Positions 37,103 through 46,665 are shown, counted from the first letter of the stretch. The stretch is 64,000 nucleotides of DNA from Chelativorans sp. AA-79 (GCF_029457495.1 NZ_CP120361.1:4974001-5038000), one strand, 5' to 3'. Program-made: numbers and translations. The notes: generated by a model not told the origin, from the sequence alone.

Positions 37103-38566
37103 ATGCGGCGCCCGTGCCGCTCTACCGCTACAGAGTCCGCCTTGAACCGTACCCTGCCGCTCGTCCTCGCCGTCGCTCTTTTCATGGAGCACATGGATTC
37201 CACCGTGATCGCCACCTCGCTGCCGGCGATCGCGGAGGACATCGGCACCAGTCCCGTGACCCTGAAACTGGCGCTCACCACTTACCTGGTGGCGCTTGCC
37301 GTCTTCATTCCCGTGAGCGGTTGGATGGCGGACCGGTTCGGCGCCAAACGCCTTTTCCGCATCGCCATCGGCGTGTTCGTGCTCGGTTCGGTGGCCTGCG
37401 CCGCCTCGGACTCGCTCCTGGCGTTCGTGCTGGCCCGCTTCCTGCAGGGGATGGGCGGCGCAATGATGACGCCGGTCGCCCGCCTGGTGCTTGTACGGGC
37501 AACCCCGAAGAACCAGCTCATTTCCGCCATGGCGTGGCTGACCGTGCCGGCTCTCGTCGGCCCGGTCGCCGGACCGCCCCTCGGCGGCTTCATCACCACC
37601 TATTTCTCCTGGCACTGGATCTTCCTGATCAACCTGCCCATCGGGCTTGCCGGTATCCTGCTATCCGGCCGCGTTCTGCCCGAGATCGAACCGGAGCCGG
37701 GCACGAAGCTCGACCTCAAGGGCTTCGTGCTTTCGGGACTGGCGGCCTCCGGCCTCGTCTTCGGCCTCTCGGTCATCAGCCTTCCCGCGCTGCCGCCCTC
37801 GGTCGGCGTTGCCACCGCTGTTTTCGGCGTGCTGATTGGATGGCTCTATGTGCGCCATGCACGCGCCGCCGCGGCCCCGGTGCTCGATCTGCGGCTTTTC
37901 TCCAACCAGGCCTTTCGCGCCGCGATCATCGGCGGCTCGCTGTTCCGTATCGGCGTGGGCGCGGTGCCGTTTCTGCTGCCGCTGATGCTTCAACTCCGCT
38001 TCGGGATGACGCCTTTCCAATCGGGCCTGCTCACTTTCGCCTCGGCGCTCGGAGCGATCGCCATGAAGTTCGCCGCCAGCACCGCCCTGCGCGCTGTGGG
38101 CTTCCGCTACACGCTTATCTGTGCGGCCGTCCTGGGCAGCATGCTGATCGCGGCCAACGCGTTCTTCACGCCGGCCACGCCGCACGGAACCATCTTTGTC
38201 GTGCTGGTGGCGGCGGGGTTCTTCCGCTCGCTCTTCTTCACCTCGAACAACGCGCTCGTCTTCGCGGAGATCGGCAACCGCGAAGCGGCGCAGGCGACAG
38301 CCATCTCCGCCGCCGGTCAGCAGATCAGCATCGCGATGGGGGTGGCGGTCGGCGGCGGCATTCTGGAGGCGGCGGGCTATATCACGGGGACCGTCCTCGG
38401 CCCCGGCGCCTTCGTCAGCGCCTTCCTGATTGTGGCCTTCGTCTCCGCGCTCGCCATCGTGCCTTTCCTGAGGCTGCCCGCCGACACCGGCAGCGCGGTG
38501 TCCGGCCACCGACAGAAGCGCGCGGAGGAACAGGAGCAGGCGATGGCGGCGGAACGCAGCACCTGA
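37103..38566 (+). CDS. MFS transporter, DHA2 (drug:H+ antiporter, 14-helix) family
   Basis: Conserved sequence begins LPLVLAVALFMEHMDSTVIA, with the DHA2 motif MDSTVIATSLPAIAEDIG; motif A is GWMADRFGAKRLFRIAIG and motif C is WLTVPALVGPVAGPPLGGFI. The start is uncertain: GTG at 37076, ATG at 37103 or TTG at 37142 are all in frame and none has a clear ribosome site. Thirteen to fourteen helices are predicted. It resembles MdtD/EmrB-type exporters. It probably expels toxic organic compounds with proton exchange. Confidence 0.85.
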   Translation: MRRPCRSTATESALNRTLPLVLAVALFMEHMDSTVIATSLPAIAEDIGTSPVTLKLALTTYLVALAVFIPVSGWMADRFGAKRLFRIAIGVFVLGSVACAASDSLLAFVLARFLQGMGGAMMTPVARLVLVRATPKNQLISAMAWLTVPALVGPVAGPPLGGFITTYFSWHWIFLINLPIGLAGILLSGRVLPEIEPEPGTKLDLKGFVLSGLAASGLVFGLSVISLPALPPSVGVATAVFGVLIGWLYVRHARAAAAPVLDLRLFSNQAFRAAIIGGSLFRIGVGAVPFLLPLMLQLRFGMTPFQSGLLTFASALGAIAMKFAASTALRAVGFRYTLICAAVLGSMLIAANAFFTPATPHGTIFVVLVAAGFFRSLFFTSNNALVFAEIGNREAAQATAISAAGQQISIAMGVAVGGGILEAAGYITGTVLGPGAFVSAFLIVAFVSALAIVPFLRLPADTGSAVSGHRQKRAEEQEQAMAAERST

Positions 38567-38597
38567 ACGCCATTACGGGTGAGCAGGAAGACGGCGC

Positions 38598-39317
38598 TCA
38601 AGCGCCGGAACCACCATCCCACTCATCGCGGCCCTTGAAGCCCTTTGCGAGGAGATAGAGCTCCACGGATTCGTCGCGCGAGGCGGGCGGCTTGACGTGA
38701 TGGATGGAGCGGAAGTTCCGCTTGAGCCGCGTCAGCAGCTCGGCCTCCGTGCCGCCTTGGAAGGTCTTTGCCAGGAAATGCCCACCCGGTTTCAACACCG
38801 AGATTGCGAAATCGGCCGCCGTCTCGCAGAGCTGCATGGTGCGCAGATGGTCCGTGCGGCGATGGCCGGTGGTCGGCGCGGCCATGTCGGACAGCACCAC
38901 ATCGGGTGGCCCGCCCAGCACTTCCAGCAGGCGGCCGGGCGCGGCATTGTCCAGGAAATCCATCTGAAGGACGGCGGCACCGGGCACCGGGTCCATTTCC
39001 AGATAGTCGATGCCGACCACGCTCGGATGCCCGGGGTCGGACTTCACGCGCTCCGCGGCCACCTGGCACCAGCCGCCGGGTGCCGCCCCAAGATCGATCA
39101 CCTTCATGCCCGGAGCGAGGATGCGGCGGCGGTCGTCGATCTCGATCAGCTTGTAGGCGGCACGCGAACGCATGCCTTCGGCGGTGGCACGGCGGACATA
39201 GGGATCGTTGAGATGGCGCTCGAGCCAGCGGCGGGAGGAGTTCTTGAGCCCGCTCTTCTTCTTCACCCGCGTCTTCAGCATGCGCGGGCTGCCGCCGGTC
39301 TTCTTCTCCCTTGTCAC
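38598..39317 (-). CDS. rlmE: 23S rRNA (uridine-2'-O-)-methyltransferase RlmE (FtsJ/RrmJ)
   Basis: Start chosen at the GTG at 39317, which overlaps the ppx stop as GTGA; an ATG at 39281 is possible. The protein has 239 residues. FtsJ features: [20 protein letters not shown], catalytic K in [10 protein letters not shown], motif [17 protein letters not shown] in [15 protein letters not shown] in [10 protein letters not shown] and E in [10 protein letters not shown], forming the K-D-K-E tetrad. It methylates U2552 in the A-loop of 23S rRNA, late in large-subunit maturation. Coupling to ppx is common in Rhizobiales. Confidence 0.93.
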   Translation of the reverse strand: MTREKKTGGSPRMLKTRVKKKSGLKNSSRRWLERHLNDPYVRRATAEGMRSRAAYKLIEIDDRRRILAPGMKVIDLGAAPGGWCQVAAERVKSDPGHPSVVGIDYLEMDPVPGAAVLQMDFLDNAAPGRLLEVLGGPPDVVLSDMAAPTTGHRRTDHLRTMQLCETAADFAISVLKPGGHFLAKTFQGGTEAELLTRLKRNFRSIHHVKPPASRDESVELYLLAKGFKGRDEWDGGSGA

Positions 39318-40636
39318 GCCGGGCAGGCTCCGCTTCTCCTGCGCCGCCAGACCCCGTCGCGCGCCATCATCTCGTTGAGCATGCCTTCGCGCAGGCCGCG
39401 GTCGGCGACGCGCAGGCGCTCTGCCGGCCAGTGGCGGCGGATGGCTTCCAGGATGGCGCAGCCTGCGAGAACGAGGTCGGCCCGCTCCGAGCCGATGCAG
39501 GGATTGGCCTTGCGCTCGTCGAAGCTCCAGCCGAGGATCATATCCATGATGCGATCCACGCTCTCGCGATCCATCCACAGGCCGTCGACGCGCCGGCGGT
39601 CGTAACGCTTGAGCCCGAGATGCACGCCCGCAAGCGTGGTCACCGTACCTGACGTGCCGAGGAGATGGAACCGGCCGGTGCCGGCCACATGGGCAAGCAG
39701 CCCGCCACCGTCGAAGCGGGCGAGCATCTCTCCAACGTGGACCACCATCGCCTCGAAGCTTTCCGGTGTGACATGGCGGCCGCCGAAACGCTCGGCAAGC
39801 GAGACGACGCCCGTAGGAAGCGAGGTCCAGGAAACGATGTGATCGGCGAGCTTGGGCGTGCGATGGCGGGAAAGATCGATGAGCGCGATCTCGGAAGAGC
39901 CGCCGCCGATATCGAAGAGCACGACGCCATCGGTCTCGCGCGAGACGAGCGAGCCGCAGCCGGAGACGGCGAGACGCGCCTCCGTCTGCCGGTCGATGAT
40001 CTCAAGCTCCAGTCCCGTTTCCCGTCGCACCCGTTCGAGGAAGTGGGCGCCATTTTCGGCGGCGCGGCAGGCCTCGGTGGCAATCATGCGTGCGCCCGCG
40101 AGCCTCCGGCCATCGAGCTTCTGCGCGCAGACGGCAAGCGCTTCGACGGCGCGCTCCATGGCAGCCTCGCTCAGGCGTCCGCTGGTCGCCAGCCCCTCGC
40201 CCAGCCGCACGATGCGGGAGAACGCGTCGACGACGCGGAAACGGCCGGGCCGGCCGGGCGCGGCCACCAGTAGCCGGCAATTGTTGGTGCCGAGATCAAG
40301 CGCGGCGTAGAACGACTCCGATTCGTGGGCGCGGGCGATCCTTGCCGCATAGGCTCTGCCGCGGCGCAAAAGGAGTTCGGTCGACAAAGGCGGCGGGGTG
40401 AGGGAAACCGGCCCTGGCGGCAGATCCTTCCGCACGGGGCGCGGCTCGGAATCACGCACGAACACGCCGCGCCGGCGTCTTCTTCTGCGCCTGCGCTTCG
40501 GCGGAGCAGCATCGGCCATATCCGCTGCGGGAGCGAAACCCGGCTCCCGCCCGGTGCCCACGCCGCCTTCGGCCGACGCGTGATCGCGAAGGAACTCCGC
40601 GACCGGTGGCGCGTCACCTTCTCCGTGGTCGTCCAC
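39314..40636 (-). CDS. Ppx/GppA exopolyphosphatase/pppGpp phosphatase family protein
   Basis: GTG start preceded by AAGGA; 440 residues. The first ~110 residues are a disordered, very basic extension ([19 protein letters not shown]) before the Ppx/GppA actin-like fold. That fold begins [17 protein letters not shown] (phosphate loop 1) and has [18 protein letters not shown] (phosphate loop 2) and [18 protein letters not shown]. It hydrolyses polyphosphate and/or pppGpp. The Arg-rich tail may bind polyanions. Its stop overlaps the rlmE start. Confidence 0.9.
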   Translation of the reverse strand: MDDHGEGDAPPVAEFLRDHASAEGGVGTGREPGFAPAADMADAAPPKRRRRRRRRRGVFVRDSEPRPVRKDLPPGPVSLTPPPLSTELLLRRGRAYAARIARAHESESFYAALDLGTNNCRLLVAAPGRPGRFRVVDAFSRIVRLGEGLATSGRLSEAAMERAVEALAVCAQKLDGRRLAGARMIATEACRAAENGAHFLERVRRETGLELEIIDRQTEARLAVSGCGSLVSRETDGVVLFDIGGGSSEIALIDLSRHRTPKLADHIVSWTSLPTGVVSLAERFGGRHVTPESFEAMVVHVGEMLARFDGGGLLAHVAGTGRFHLLGTSGTVTTLAGVHLGLKRYDRRRVDGLWMDRESVDRIMDMILGWSFDERKANPCIGSERADLVLAGCAILEAIRRHWPAERLRVADRGLREGMLNEMMARDGVWRRRRSGACPA

Positions 40637-40936
40637 CGTCTATCCTTCCGCGCCGCGCAGCACCCGAAGGCGCGCATCAGGCGCTTGATCCGTCATGTTG
40701 AGAACAGATTAGCAGCCAAGGGCAAAACCACCAAGAGCAGACGGCATGAAATCTTCCGTAAGGATAGCATTCGGCGCGAACGGCCGCGCGCGCGCCGCGC
40801 GATACCGGTATTTACGCGCGGCCTGTTCCGAAGCGGCAAAAAGCATCTGGGGTTTGAAACCGGCGCCGGGGTTGACTATTAAGGAGGCATGGTTAAATAG
40901 CGGTGACGCGCACCGCCTGCCGGCCCGTGACCATGC

Positions 40937-41010
40937 TGGGGAATAGGTTAACGGTAGACCAGCGGACTCTGACTCCGTTAGTCCTGGTTCGAATCCAGGT
41001 TCCCCAGCCA
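40937..41010 (+). tRNA. tRNA-Gln (anticodon CTG)
   Basis: A full cloverleaf can be drawn: acceptor TGGGGAA/TTCCCCA, D stem GGT/ACC, anticodon stem GCGGA/TCCGT with loop CTCTGAC (anticodon CTG, reading CAG), T stem CCTGG/CCAGG with loop TTCGAAT, discriminator G and an encoded CCA. Everything to the right becomes mosaic and mobile-element rich, so its 3' end may be an island attachment site, but no second copy of that end was found in the window. Confidence 0.95.
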
Positions 41011-41603
41011 ATTCCCTTTTGCCAAAAACAATCATTTTAGCCTAAAGCCAAAATCGCAACCGGAACACTTTTTCGGTGCACGGAACCGGCACATTGCGAC
41101 TCACCGGGATAATTGCCGCCGGTTGAGGGAGCGCGATGGCAGCCTATAGCGATGATTTCACAAAGATAGCTCATTGCGGAGGGCAGGCGACGTTTGCTGT
41201 CCGATGTGATCAAGAAGGCCGAATAAGCATCGCTGCCGGTTCGAGGACCAAGAAGCCCGACACCGATGGCTATGATAACCATCAATAGCAAAGTCTGGCG
41301 AGTGTGAGAACAGGCTCGATTTTTACTATGCTTCGGTGTCTCAAGAGACCCGCTTCAACTGCCAAAATGCGGCGAGTTCAATGACATTTCGGGGACTATA
41401 CGGCTATTGCGTGTCACGCGCTATCGAAACAACATGGCTAGCCTCAACGAGACATTCGCGCAGTTGCGGAGAGGATTGGTTGATAGAACCATCTCGCCAG
41501 AAGTCGTAGTAAGCTGAGCGGTTTCAGCTTTCGATGCTTCGTGTCGAGATATGGTCATCAGCTTAAGACGCGCATACCCATGAAGCCGGCCAGACCTAAA
41601 AGG
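41011..41603. other. AT-richer spacer between tRNA-Gln and the IS5 element
   Basis: This stretch has lower GC than the flanks and no recognised gene. A 50-codon frame at 41136-41288 (MAAYSDDFTKIAHCGGQA) has GAGGGA upstream and might be a small gene or the end of a broken one; it matches no family I know. Nothing resembling an intact integrase is present next to the tRNA. Confidence 0.4.
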
Positions 41604-42453
41604 CTAGGAAGGGGACCTATAGATTTGCTTGAAATTATTAGGTTCTTCGTCTGCGATTTGAGGATCGGAGGCGAAGAATGGCAAAGCAGTCCTTGTTTTG
41701 GCTGTCGGATGAGGCATGGGCTGCGCTTGAGCCTCATCTGCCACACGGACAGCCCGGCAAGCCTCGTGTCGATGACCGCAGGGTCATATCCGGCATTCTC
41801 CATGTGCTGAAGGTTGGGTGCCGCTGGCGGACGTTCCCCCTGAGTACGGCCCCGCAAAGACCATCTATAACCGCTACCACCGCTGGTCCCAGCGCCGCAT
41901 CTGGCATCGCATCTTCGAGAAGATGGCGGCAGTTGGCCCTGTGCCGGAAGAGCTTTCCATCGACAGTACCCACGTCAAGGCGCACCGCTCCGCCCAAGGC
42001 TCAAAAGGGGGCGTGGGCGCAAGCGATTGGCACGTCGCGTGGCGGAAGAACAAGCAAAATCCATTGTCTGGCCGATGATCGCGGCCGACCGGTCGCCTTT
42101 GCCCTGACACCTGGCAACATCGCCGACATCAGGATGGCGATCCCGCTGCTGGAAATAGCGCGCCCGACCAAACGGCTGATCGCCGACAAGGCCTATGACG
42201 CCGACAGTTTGCGACAGTGGCTTTCAGGAGCGAAGATCAAGGCCGTCATCCCATCCTCGGCAGCGCGAAGAACGCCCTATCCCCTAGACCGCAAGGCTTA
42301 CAGACGGCGAAACGTCATCGAGCGCCTCTTTTGCAAGCTCAAGAACTGGCGGCGCATTGCAACCAGATACGACCGCCTCGCAGCCAACTACCTATCCGCC
42401 CTCGCTCTCGTCGCGGCAATCAGCACCTGGATATGAATGAGCCCCCATCCTAG
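41604..42453 (+). mobile_element. IS5-family (IS427-like) insertion sequence
   Basis: CTAG occurs at both outer ends (41604-41607 and 42450-42453) and is probably the duplicated target. Inside it the ends are inverted repeats: left GAAGGGGACCTAT, right on the other strand GATGGGGGCTCAT, nine of 13 matching. The element is about 850 bp and carries a two-frame transposase. It sits beside an integrase fragment that begins directly after its right end. Confidence 0.82.
41678..42436 (+). pseudogene. IS5-family transposase with a disabling extra frameshift
   Basis: ATG at 41678 follows GGAGGCGAAGA. The first part reads LSDEAWAALEPHLPHGQPGK and RVISGILHVLKVGCRW, then the homology moves to another frame at about 41830 (DVPPEYGPAKTIYNRYHRW, IDSTHVKAHRSAQGSKGG), consistent with loss of one G, and returns at an A4G5 run (about 42004-42012) as AQAIGTSRGGRTSKIHCLAD, with ADKAYDADSLRQWL and RNVIERLFCKLKNWRRIATR. 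The A4G5 run is probably the normal programmed site of the IS427 group; the first shift is not expected and likely destroys OrfA. Confidence 0.82.
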
Positions 42454-42850
42454 GCCTTCCGGTCGTGAATATCTGGAGAAGGAACGACCGCACAGAACCG
42501 GAACGTACGTCTTTCCCGGCCAGGGCATCGACAACGCAGTCGGCAACTTCCCGCAGAGTTGGAAAAAACTGTTCAGGACACGCAGCTCTGGGACGTGACG
42601 CCTCACGTACTGCGGTACAGCTTCGCGAGCATAGCCAACGATCTGGGGTTCACCGAAATCACGATCGCCGCGCTGATTGGACATGCGAAGGGGTCTGTGA
42701 CCAGCAAGTATGTCCACATGCTCGACTCCACGCTGATCATGGTCGCGGACACCGTGTCCGGCTACGTGAAGGCCTTGCTTGAAGGGGCCGAGTTCAGGCG
42801 CAACACCTACACGCTGGATCGACAGACGCGACGCGATGCGATTGAACAAT
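42454..42850 (+). pseudogene. Tyrosine recombinase (integrase) C-terminal fragment
   Basis: Directly after the IS5 end one frame reads REYLEKERPHRTGTYVFPGQ then FPQSWKKLF; a shift near 42575 leads to WDVTPHVLRYSFASIANDLG, TIAALIGHAKGSVTSKYVHM. H-x-L-R, GH and the final Y-x-H match the last catalytic boxes of phage-type integrases. The N-terminal and central parts are missing. It is a dead integrase end, probably left by an island now rearranged. The frame runs on without homology after about 42850. Confidence 0.75.
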
Positions 42851-42979
42851 CGGTGATAAAAAATCATCACATAAGCGCTCGTGGTGGTGACGGGCGCCCG
42901 TTCGATGTGATCCCTTACGTGAGGGTTAGATTCGCTCGCACAATTATAAGGCTATACGGGCCACAGGGAAACGCTGGAT

Positions 42980-43864
42980 ATGAATGCCTCTCCCTCATCC
43001 GCGCGATCACTAGAATCGCGCATCTATGCAGTTTACGCGCAATTGGCACCGTCAGAGCGACGGCTAGCCGACGTGATGTTGCAGCACCAGATGGATTTGG
43101 CACTTTATACGGCAAGCGAATTGGCACGCGAGGCCGGTGTCTCCACGGCGACGGCGGCACGCCTGATCAGGACGCTGGGCTATCCTTCTTATCCAGAGGC
43201 CAAACGCCAGATCCGCGAGGCCAGCCATTGGGGCTCGCCGCAGGGCGGCGCGATCGACAAACCGCAGGATCCGGTAACAACGCCGACACTCGCTTCCGTC
43301 GTCCAGACCAATATCGACAACATCCGGGCGACCGCCGATGGCATCCCGCCGCAGACGCTGGCGGCGATCGTCGATGCCTGCGTTGCGGCCGACCGCATCT
43401 TCCTGGTCGGCCTGCGCAACGGCTTCGGCCTTGCGCACTATGCCGCGCATTTTTTCGGCCTGATTAAGGATGATGTCCGGGTATTGCCGGCGACCGGCAC
43501 CTCCATGGCGCACGAATTGTCGGCCATCGGCAAAGGCGATCACGTCATCTGTTTCGCGTTCCGGCGCAGGCCGCGCAAATTGCCTCTGTTGCTGACGGAG
43601 ATCCGGGCCGCGGGGGCTATCGCCACGCTCATCACCGACATCAGCGCTTCCGAGAGCGCGAGGGCGGCGGACCATGTGGTGCGATGCCGCTGCCACTCGC
43701 TGGCTCCCTTCAATTCCTTCACCGCGGCGGCGACCATCATCGACTATCTTTCATGGAATGCCGCCGCACGGCTTGGGGAAACGAGCATGGAACGCTTCCG
43801 CCGCATTGACCGCATGGTCGAACTGATGGACGACGTCGCCACGCCGAAGCGCGACAAGAGTTAG
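42980..43864 (+). CDS. MurR/RpiR-family transcriptional regulator
   Basis: The protein has 294 residues. The N-terminal HTH_6 domain is LAPSERRLADVMLQHQMDLA, LYTASELAREAGVSTATAARLI; the SIS domain follows (about residues 120-260: DRIFLVGLRNGFGLAHYAAH, KGDHVICFAFRRRPRKL). RpiR proteins sense phosphosugars or other small anions. It is convergent with the racemase-ending operon, sharing four bases of stop codon (TTAG), and is the obvious local regulator for it. A TGAAA/TTTCA palindrome stands upstream of that operon at 51393. Confidence 0.88.
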   Translation: MNASPSSARSLESRIYAVYAQLAPSERRLADVMLQHQMDLALYTASELAREAGVSTATAARLIRTLGYPSYPEAKRQIREASHWGSPQGGAIDKPQDPVTTPTLASVVQTNIDNIRATADGIPPQTLAAIVDACVAADRIFLVGLRNGFGLAHYAAHFFGLIKDDVRVLPATGTSMAHELSAIGKGDHVICFAFRRRPRKLPLLLTEIRAAGAIATLITDISASESARAADHVVRCRCHSLAPFNSFTAAATIIDYLSWNAAARLGETSMERFRRIDRMVELMDDVATPKRDKS

Positions 43865-44568
43865 CCCAAGAGATTTGCCCGTGAGGGATAGGCCCAGCCG
43901 CCGCGCTTTGACGGCGAAAGGCCGGATCTGGCCAGCATTTCCGCCATTCGGACGGCGGCATCCACGCCGTCGATTACCGGAACGCCGAGCCGAGCCTGCA
44001 GTTCTGCGGAGAAATCCGCCATGCCGGCACAGCCCAGAACCGCGGCTTCTGCGCCGTTTTCCAACGCCCGCACAATAAGCGTCGAAAGTTTCTCCCAAGC
44101 ACCGCTTTCAGGACGGTGCAGCTCCAGCACCGGGATATCGCTCGCCAATACCTGAGGGCAGCGACGCTCGAAGCCACAACGCAGGATGTTCATCCTGAGC
44201 GTCGGGACGGAGCGGGAAAGCGTCGTTACGACACAGAATTCCTGCGCAACGAGGCTCGCCATGTGCAGCGCCGCTTCGCCGACGCCAACCACCGGACGGC
44301 GCGACAAGGCGCGCGCGGCATCAAGGCCGGTATCATCGAAGCAGGCGATGACATGTGCCATCGCACCATCCTCTTCGGCTTGCCGGATCGCTTTCAAGAG
44401 GCCGGGCACGCAGAGGGCTCCGTCGAACGGCCCTTCGATCGCCTCTGGACCATGCAGTGACCGGCGCACCAGCAATTCCGTGTCGGGCGATGCGGACCGC
44501 GTGGCCGCCGCGCCTATCTCGCCGGTCATCGCGACGGAGGTGTTGGGATTGACGATGGAGATTTTCAT
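43861..44568 (-). CDS. Aspartate/glutamate/hydantoin racemase family protein
   Basis: The protein has 235 residues. Begins MKISIVNPNTSVAMTGEIGA, the hallmark of the hydantoin/Asp-Glu racemase branch. The two catalytic cysteines are C76 (VIACFDDTGL) and C180 (AVLGCAGMADFS), which abstract the alpha proton from opposite faces. It racemises or isomerises an amino acid derivative or hydantoin without cofactor. As the last gene of the M24/ABC operon it likely makes the imported compound accessible to a stereospecific enzyme. Confidence 0.85.
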   Translation of the reverse strand: MKISIVNPNTSVAMTGEIGAAATRSASPDTELLVRRSLHGPEAIEGPFDGALCVPGLLKAIRQAEEDGAMAHVIACFDDTGLDAARALSRRPVVGVGEAALHMASLVAQEFCVVTTLSRSVPTLRMNILRCGFERRCPQVLASDIPVLELHRPESGAWEKLSTLIVRALENGAEAAVLGCAGMADFSAELQARLGVPVIDGVDAAVRMAEMLARSGLSPSKRGGWAYPSRANLLG

Positions 44569-44576
44569 AGCCGGGC

Positions 44577-45476
44577 CTATTGCCAGCCGCTGGTCGGAAC
44601 GGGATCGATCAGCCGGTCATAGGGAATGGGAGCGGTCACGAGGTGCCCGTCGGCGATGCCTCGCTGCCAGCGCGTATAGGCTTCCGGATCGATACGGGGC
44701 GTCGTCCACATGCCGTGGGCGACATAGGTGCGCACGGCGGCGATCGATATTTCAATCGGAAGGCCGGGAAAGGTGGCGGCAAGGAAATCCGCATAGTCTT
44801 CGGGGTCCCTTCCCCGGACCCATTGCATCGCGCGATTCAGCGCGGCCGCGAAGCGTGACTGAACCTTCCGACGGTCCGGATCGCTTTCGCCTTCGGCATA
44901 GTAGACGCTCCACGGCACATTGCCACCGGTGACGGGAAGTGCCTGGACGACCTGCCCCCTGCCATCGGCTTCCATGCGCAGGGCGTTCGGATAGTCGATG
45001 ACGAGATAGTCACCCATGCCGCCCGAAAAGAGTTCCGATAGCATGGCGCCGTCGAGGTCTTGGATGTAACGGGCAGCCTGGGGATCCACACCCTGCTCGC
45101 GCAGGCAGAGCTTGAAGAACAGGCCGACGCTGGCGCCGTTGCTGCCCTTCATCAGAACTACCTTGCCGGGCAATGTGTCCCAGCGGAAAGCCACTGGGTC
45201 CTCGCGCCCGACGATTGCCAGCGGGGCGCGCGCGGCGACTTGCGCAAAGGGGGTGAAGCGCGTGCTTCGGCCGAGATACATGGACGGCACCCAGATACCA
45301 CCCAGGGCGGCCTGCGCTGTCCCTTCCCGCAGCGCGGTGAGCACCAGGTCCCAAGGCCTGGGCACATCGGCCGTTACCTTGAGACCCTCCTCTTCAAAAT
45401 AGCCCTGCCACACGGCCACATATTCCGGCAGGTAGTTCAGGCTGTGGCCCGTCGCGGAGATGTGAAAGCTGATCAT
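44577..45476 (-). CDS. NMT1/THI5-like binding-fold protein without signal peptide
   Basis: The protein has 299 residues. The fold of NMT1/SsuA-type periplasmic binding proteins is seen: SLNYLPEYVAVWQGYFEEEG, ALREGTAQAALGGIWVPSMY, VLMKGSNGASVGLFFKLCLR, DAMLSELFSGGMGDYLVIDY-like order. It starts directly at the mature fold (MISFHISATGHSLNYLP) with no signal sequence, so it should stay in the cytoplasm. It lies between the ABC ATPase and racemase genes. It may be an enzyme built on the binding-protein fold, as with THI5 or dihydroxyphthalate decarboxylase, or an intracellular ligand binder; this is inference. Confidence 0.7.
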   Translation of the reverse strand: MISFHISATGHSLNYLPEYVAVWQGYFEEEGLKVTADVPRPWDLVLTALREGTAQAALGGIWVPSMYLGRSTRFTPFAQVAARAPLAIVGREDPVAFRWDTLPGKVVLMKGSNGASVGLFFKLCLREQGVDPQAARYIQDLDGAMLSELFSGGMGDYLVIDYPNALRMEADGRGQVVQALPVTGGNVPWSVYYAEGESDPDRRKVQSRFAAALNRAMQWVRGRDPEDYADFLAATFPGLPIEISIAAVRTYVAHGMWTTPRIDPEAYTRWQRGIADGHLVTAPIPYDRLIDPVPTSGWQ

Positions 45477-45479
45477 CTC

Positions 45480-46661
45480 TCAAGCTCCGGCGGCGAGCGC
45501 GGCGGGCCGGGGCTCCGGCAAGGCTTGCTCGGTCTCGGCCGAATACCAGATCGCCGCATCCGCATCATATCCGAGCGAGACCCTGGCGCCCGACGCGACG
45601 CGCGGATTGCCGGCCATGCGGACGAAAACAAGGTCCTGGCGCACGAGGTCGCCAGCGGTCCGCCCGTGCTGCGATACGATGCCACAGCCAAGCACAACCT
45701 CGGCGCCAAGCCTTTCGACGACGACAACTTCCGCCGGGATGCCCGGCTGCCCCTCCGGCTGCAGCTTCAGCCGTTCCGGGCGCAGGCCGAGGATCAACCT
45801 CTCCTTAGCCGGAACCGGACCGGGATGCTGCCAGCTGGCACCCTCTTCGAGCGTCAGCTGCGAGCCGGAGTGCCGGACGTTAAGCAGGTTCATCGGCGGC
45901 GCGCCGACGAAGCGGGCCACGAAGGTGTTTTCGGGCCGCTCATAGATCTCGTCGGGTGTTCCGATCTGCTGGATCTCGCCCCTGTTCATGACGATGATCT
46001 TGGTGGCCATCGTCATGGCCTCGACCTGATCATGCGTCACATAGATGAAGGTCTTGCGGACGCGCTGATGCAACGTGGAGATTTCCGAGCGCATCTGCGT
46101 CCGCAGCTTGGCATCGAGATTGGAGAGCGGCTCGTCCAACAGGTAGAGCGAGGGATTGCGGACCAGCGAGCGCCCAAGCGCCACGCGCTGCCGCTGGCCG
46201 CCCGAAAGGCTGGCGGGGCGCCGATCCATCAGGGGCGTGAGCTCCAGCTGCTCGGCGATCTCATTCACGCGCGAGGCGATGTCGGGGCGACGCATCAGCT
46301 TCCAGCGGACGATGCTGCTCACGATCGGTATATGATGCCATTTGCGGAATGCATCCATCAGCAGAGGGAAGGCGATATTCTCGCGCACCGTCATGTGCGG
46401 GTAAAGCGCATAGGACTGGAACACGAAGGCGACGCCGCGCCGGCTGGGCGACCAGTCGTTGACTTCCTGTCCGTCGAAAGTCACCGCGCCGCTGCTGATC
46501 TCCGTCAGGCCGGCGATCATGCGCAGCAAGGTCGACTTGCCGCAGCCGGACGGACCGAGCAGGACGAGGAACTCGCCGTCGGCGATGGAGGCGTCGAAGC
46601 GCGGGATGACCGTGGTGTCGCCGAAACGCTTGCTCACGCTCTTGAGTTCGATATCGGGCAT
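45480..46661 (-). CDS. CUT1 ABC transporter ATP-binding protein (UgpC/MalK family)
   Basis: The protein has 393 residues. Walker A GPSGCGKST at 36-44, Q-loop FVFQSYALYPHMTV, signature [15 protein letters not shown], Walker B LYLLDEPLSNLDAKLR, switch FIYVTHDQVEAMT. The C-terminal TOBE domain includes LGLRPERLKLQPEG and can serve as a docking site for regulators. An insertion of about 25 residues (FRKWHHIPIVSSIVRWKL) after the Q-loop is unusual for this family. It energises the UgpA/UgpE-type permeases of this operon. Confidence 0.9.
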   Translation of the reverse strand: MPDIELKSVSKRFGDTTVIPRFDASIADGEFLVLLGPSGCGKSTLLRMIAGLTEISSGAVTFDGQEVNDWSPSRRGVAFVFQSYALYPHMTVRENIAFPLLMDAFRKWHHIPIVSSIVRWKLMRRPDIASRVNEIAEQLELTPLMDRRPASLSGGQRQRVALGRSLVRNPSLYLLDEPLSNLDAKLRTQMRSEISTLHQRVRKTFIYVTHDQVEAMTMATKIIVMNRGEIQQIGTPDEIYERPENTFVARFVGAPPMNLLNVRHSGSQLTLEEGASWQHPGPVPAKERLILGLRPERLKLQPEGQPGIPAEVVVVERLGAEVVLGCGIVSQHGRTAGDLVRQDLVFVRMAGNPRVASGARVSLGYDADAAIWYSAETEQALPEPRPAALAAGA

Positions 46662-46665
46662 GGGT

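Noticed and set aside
40709..41035. 108-codon frame covering the tRNA-Gln on the minus strand
   Set aside because: The EPGFEPGLTES-type peptide is a common false protein produced by translating a tRNA gene.
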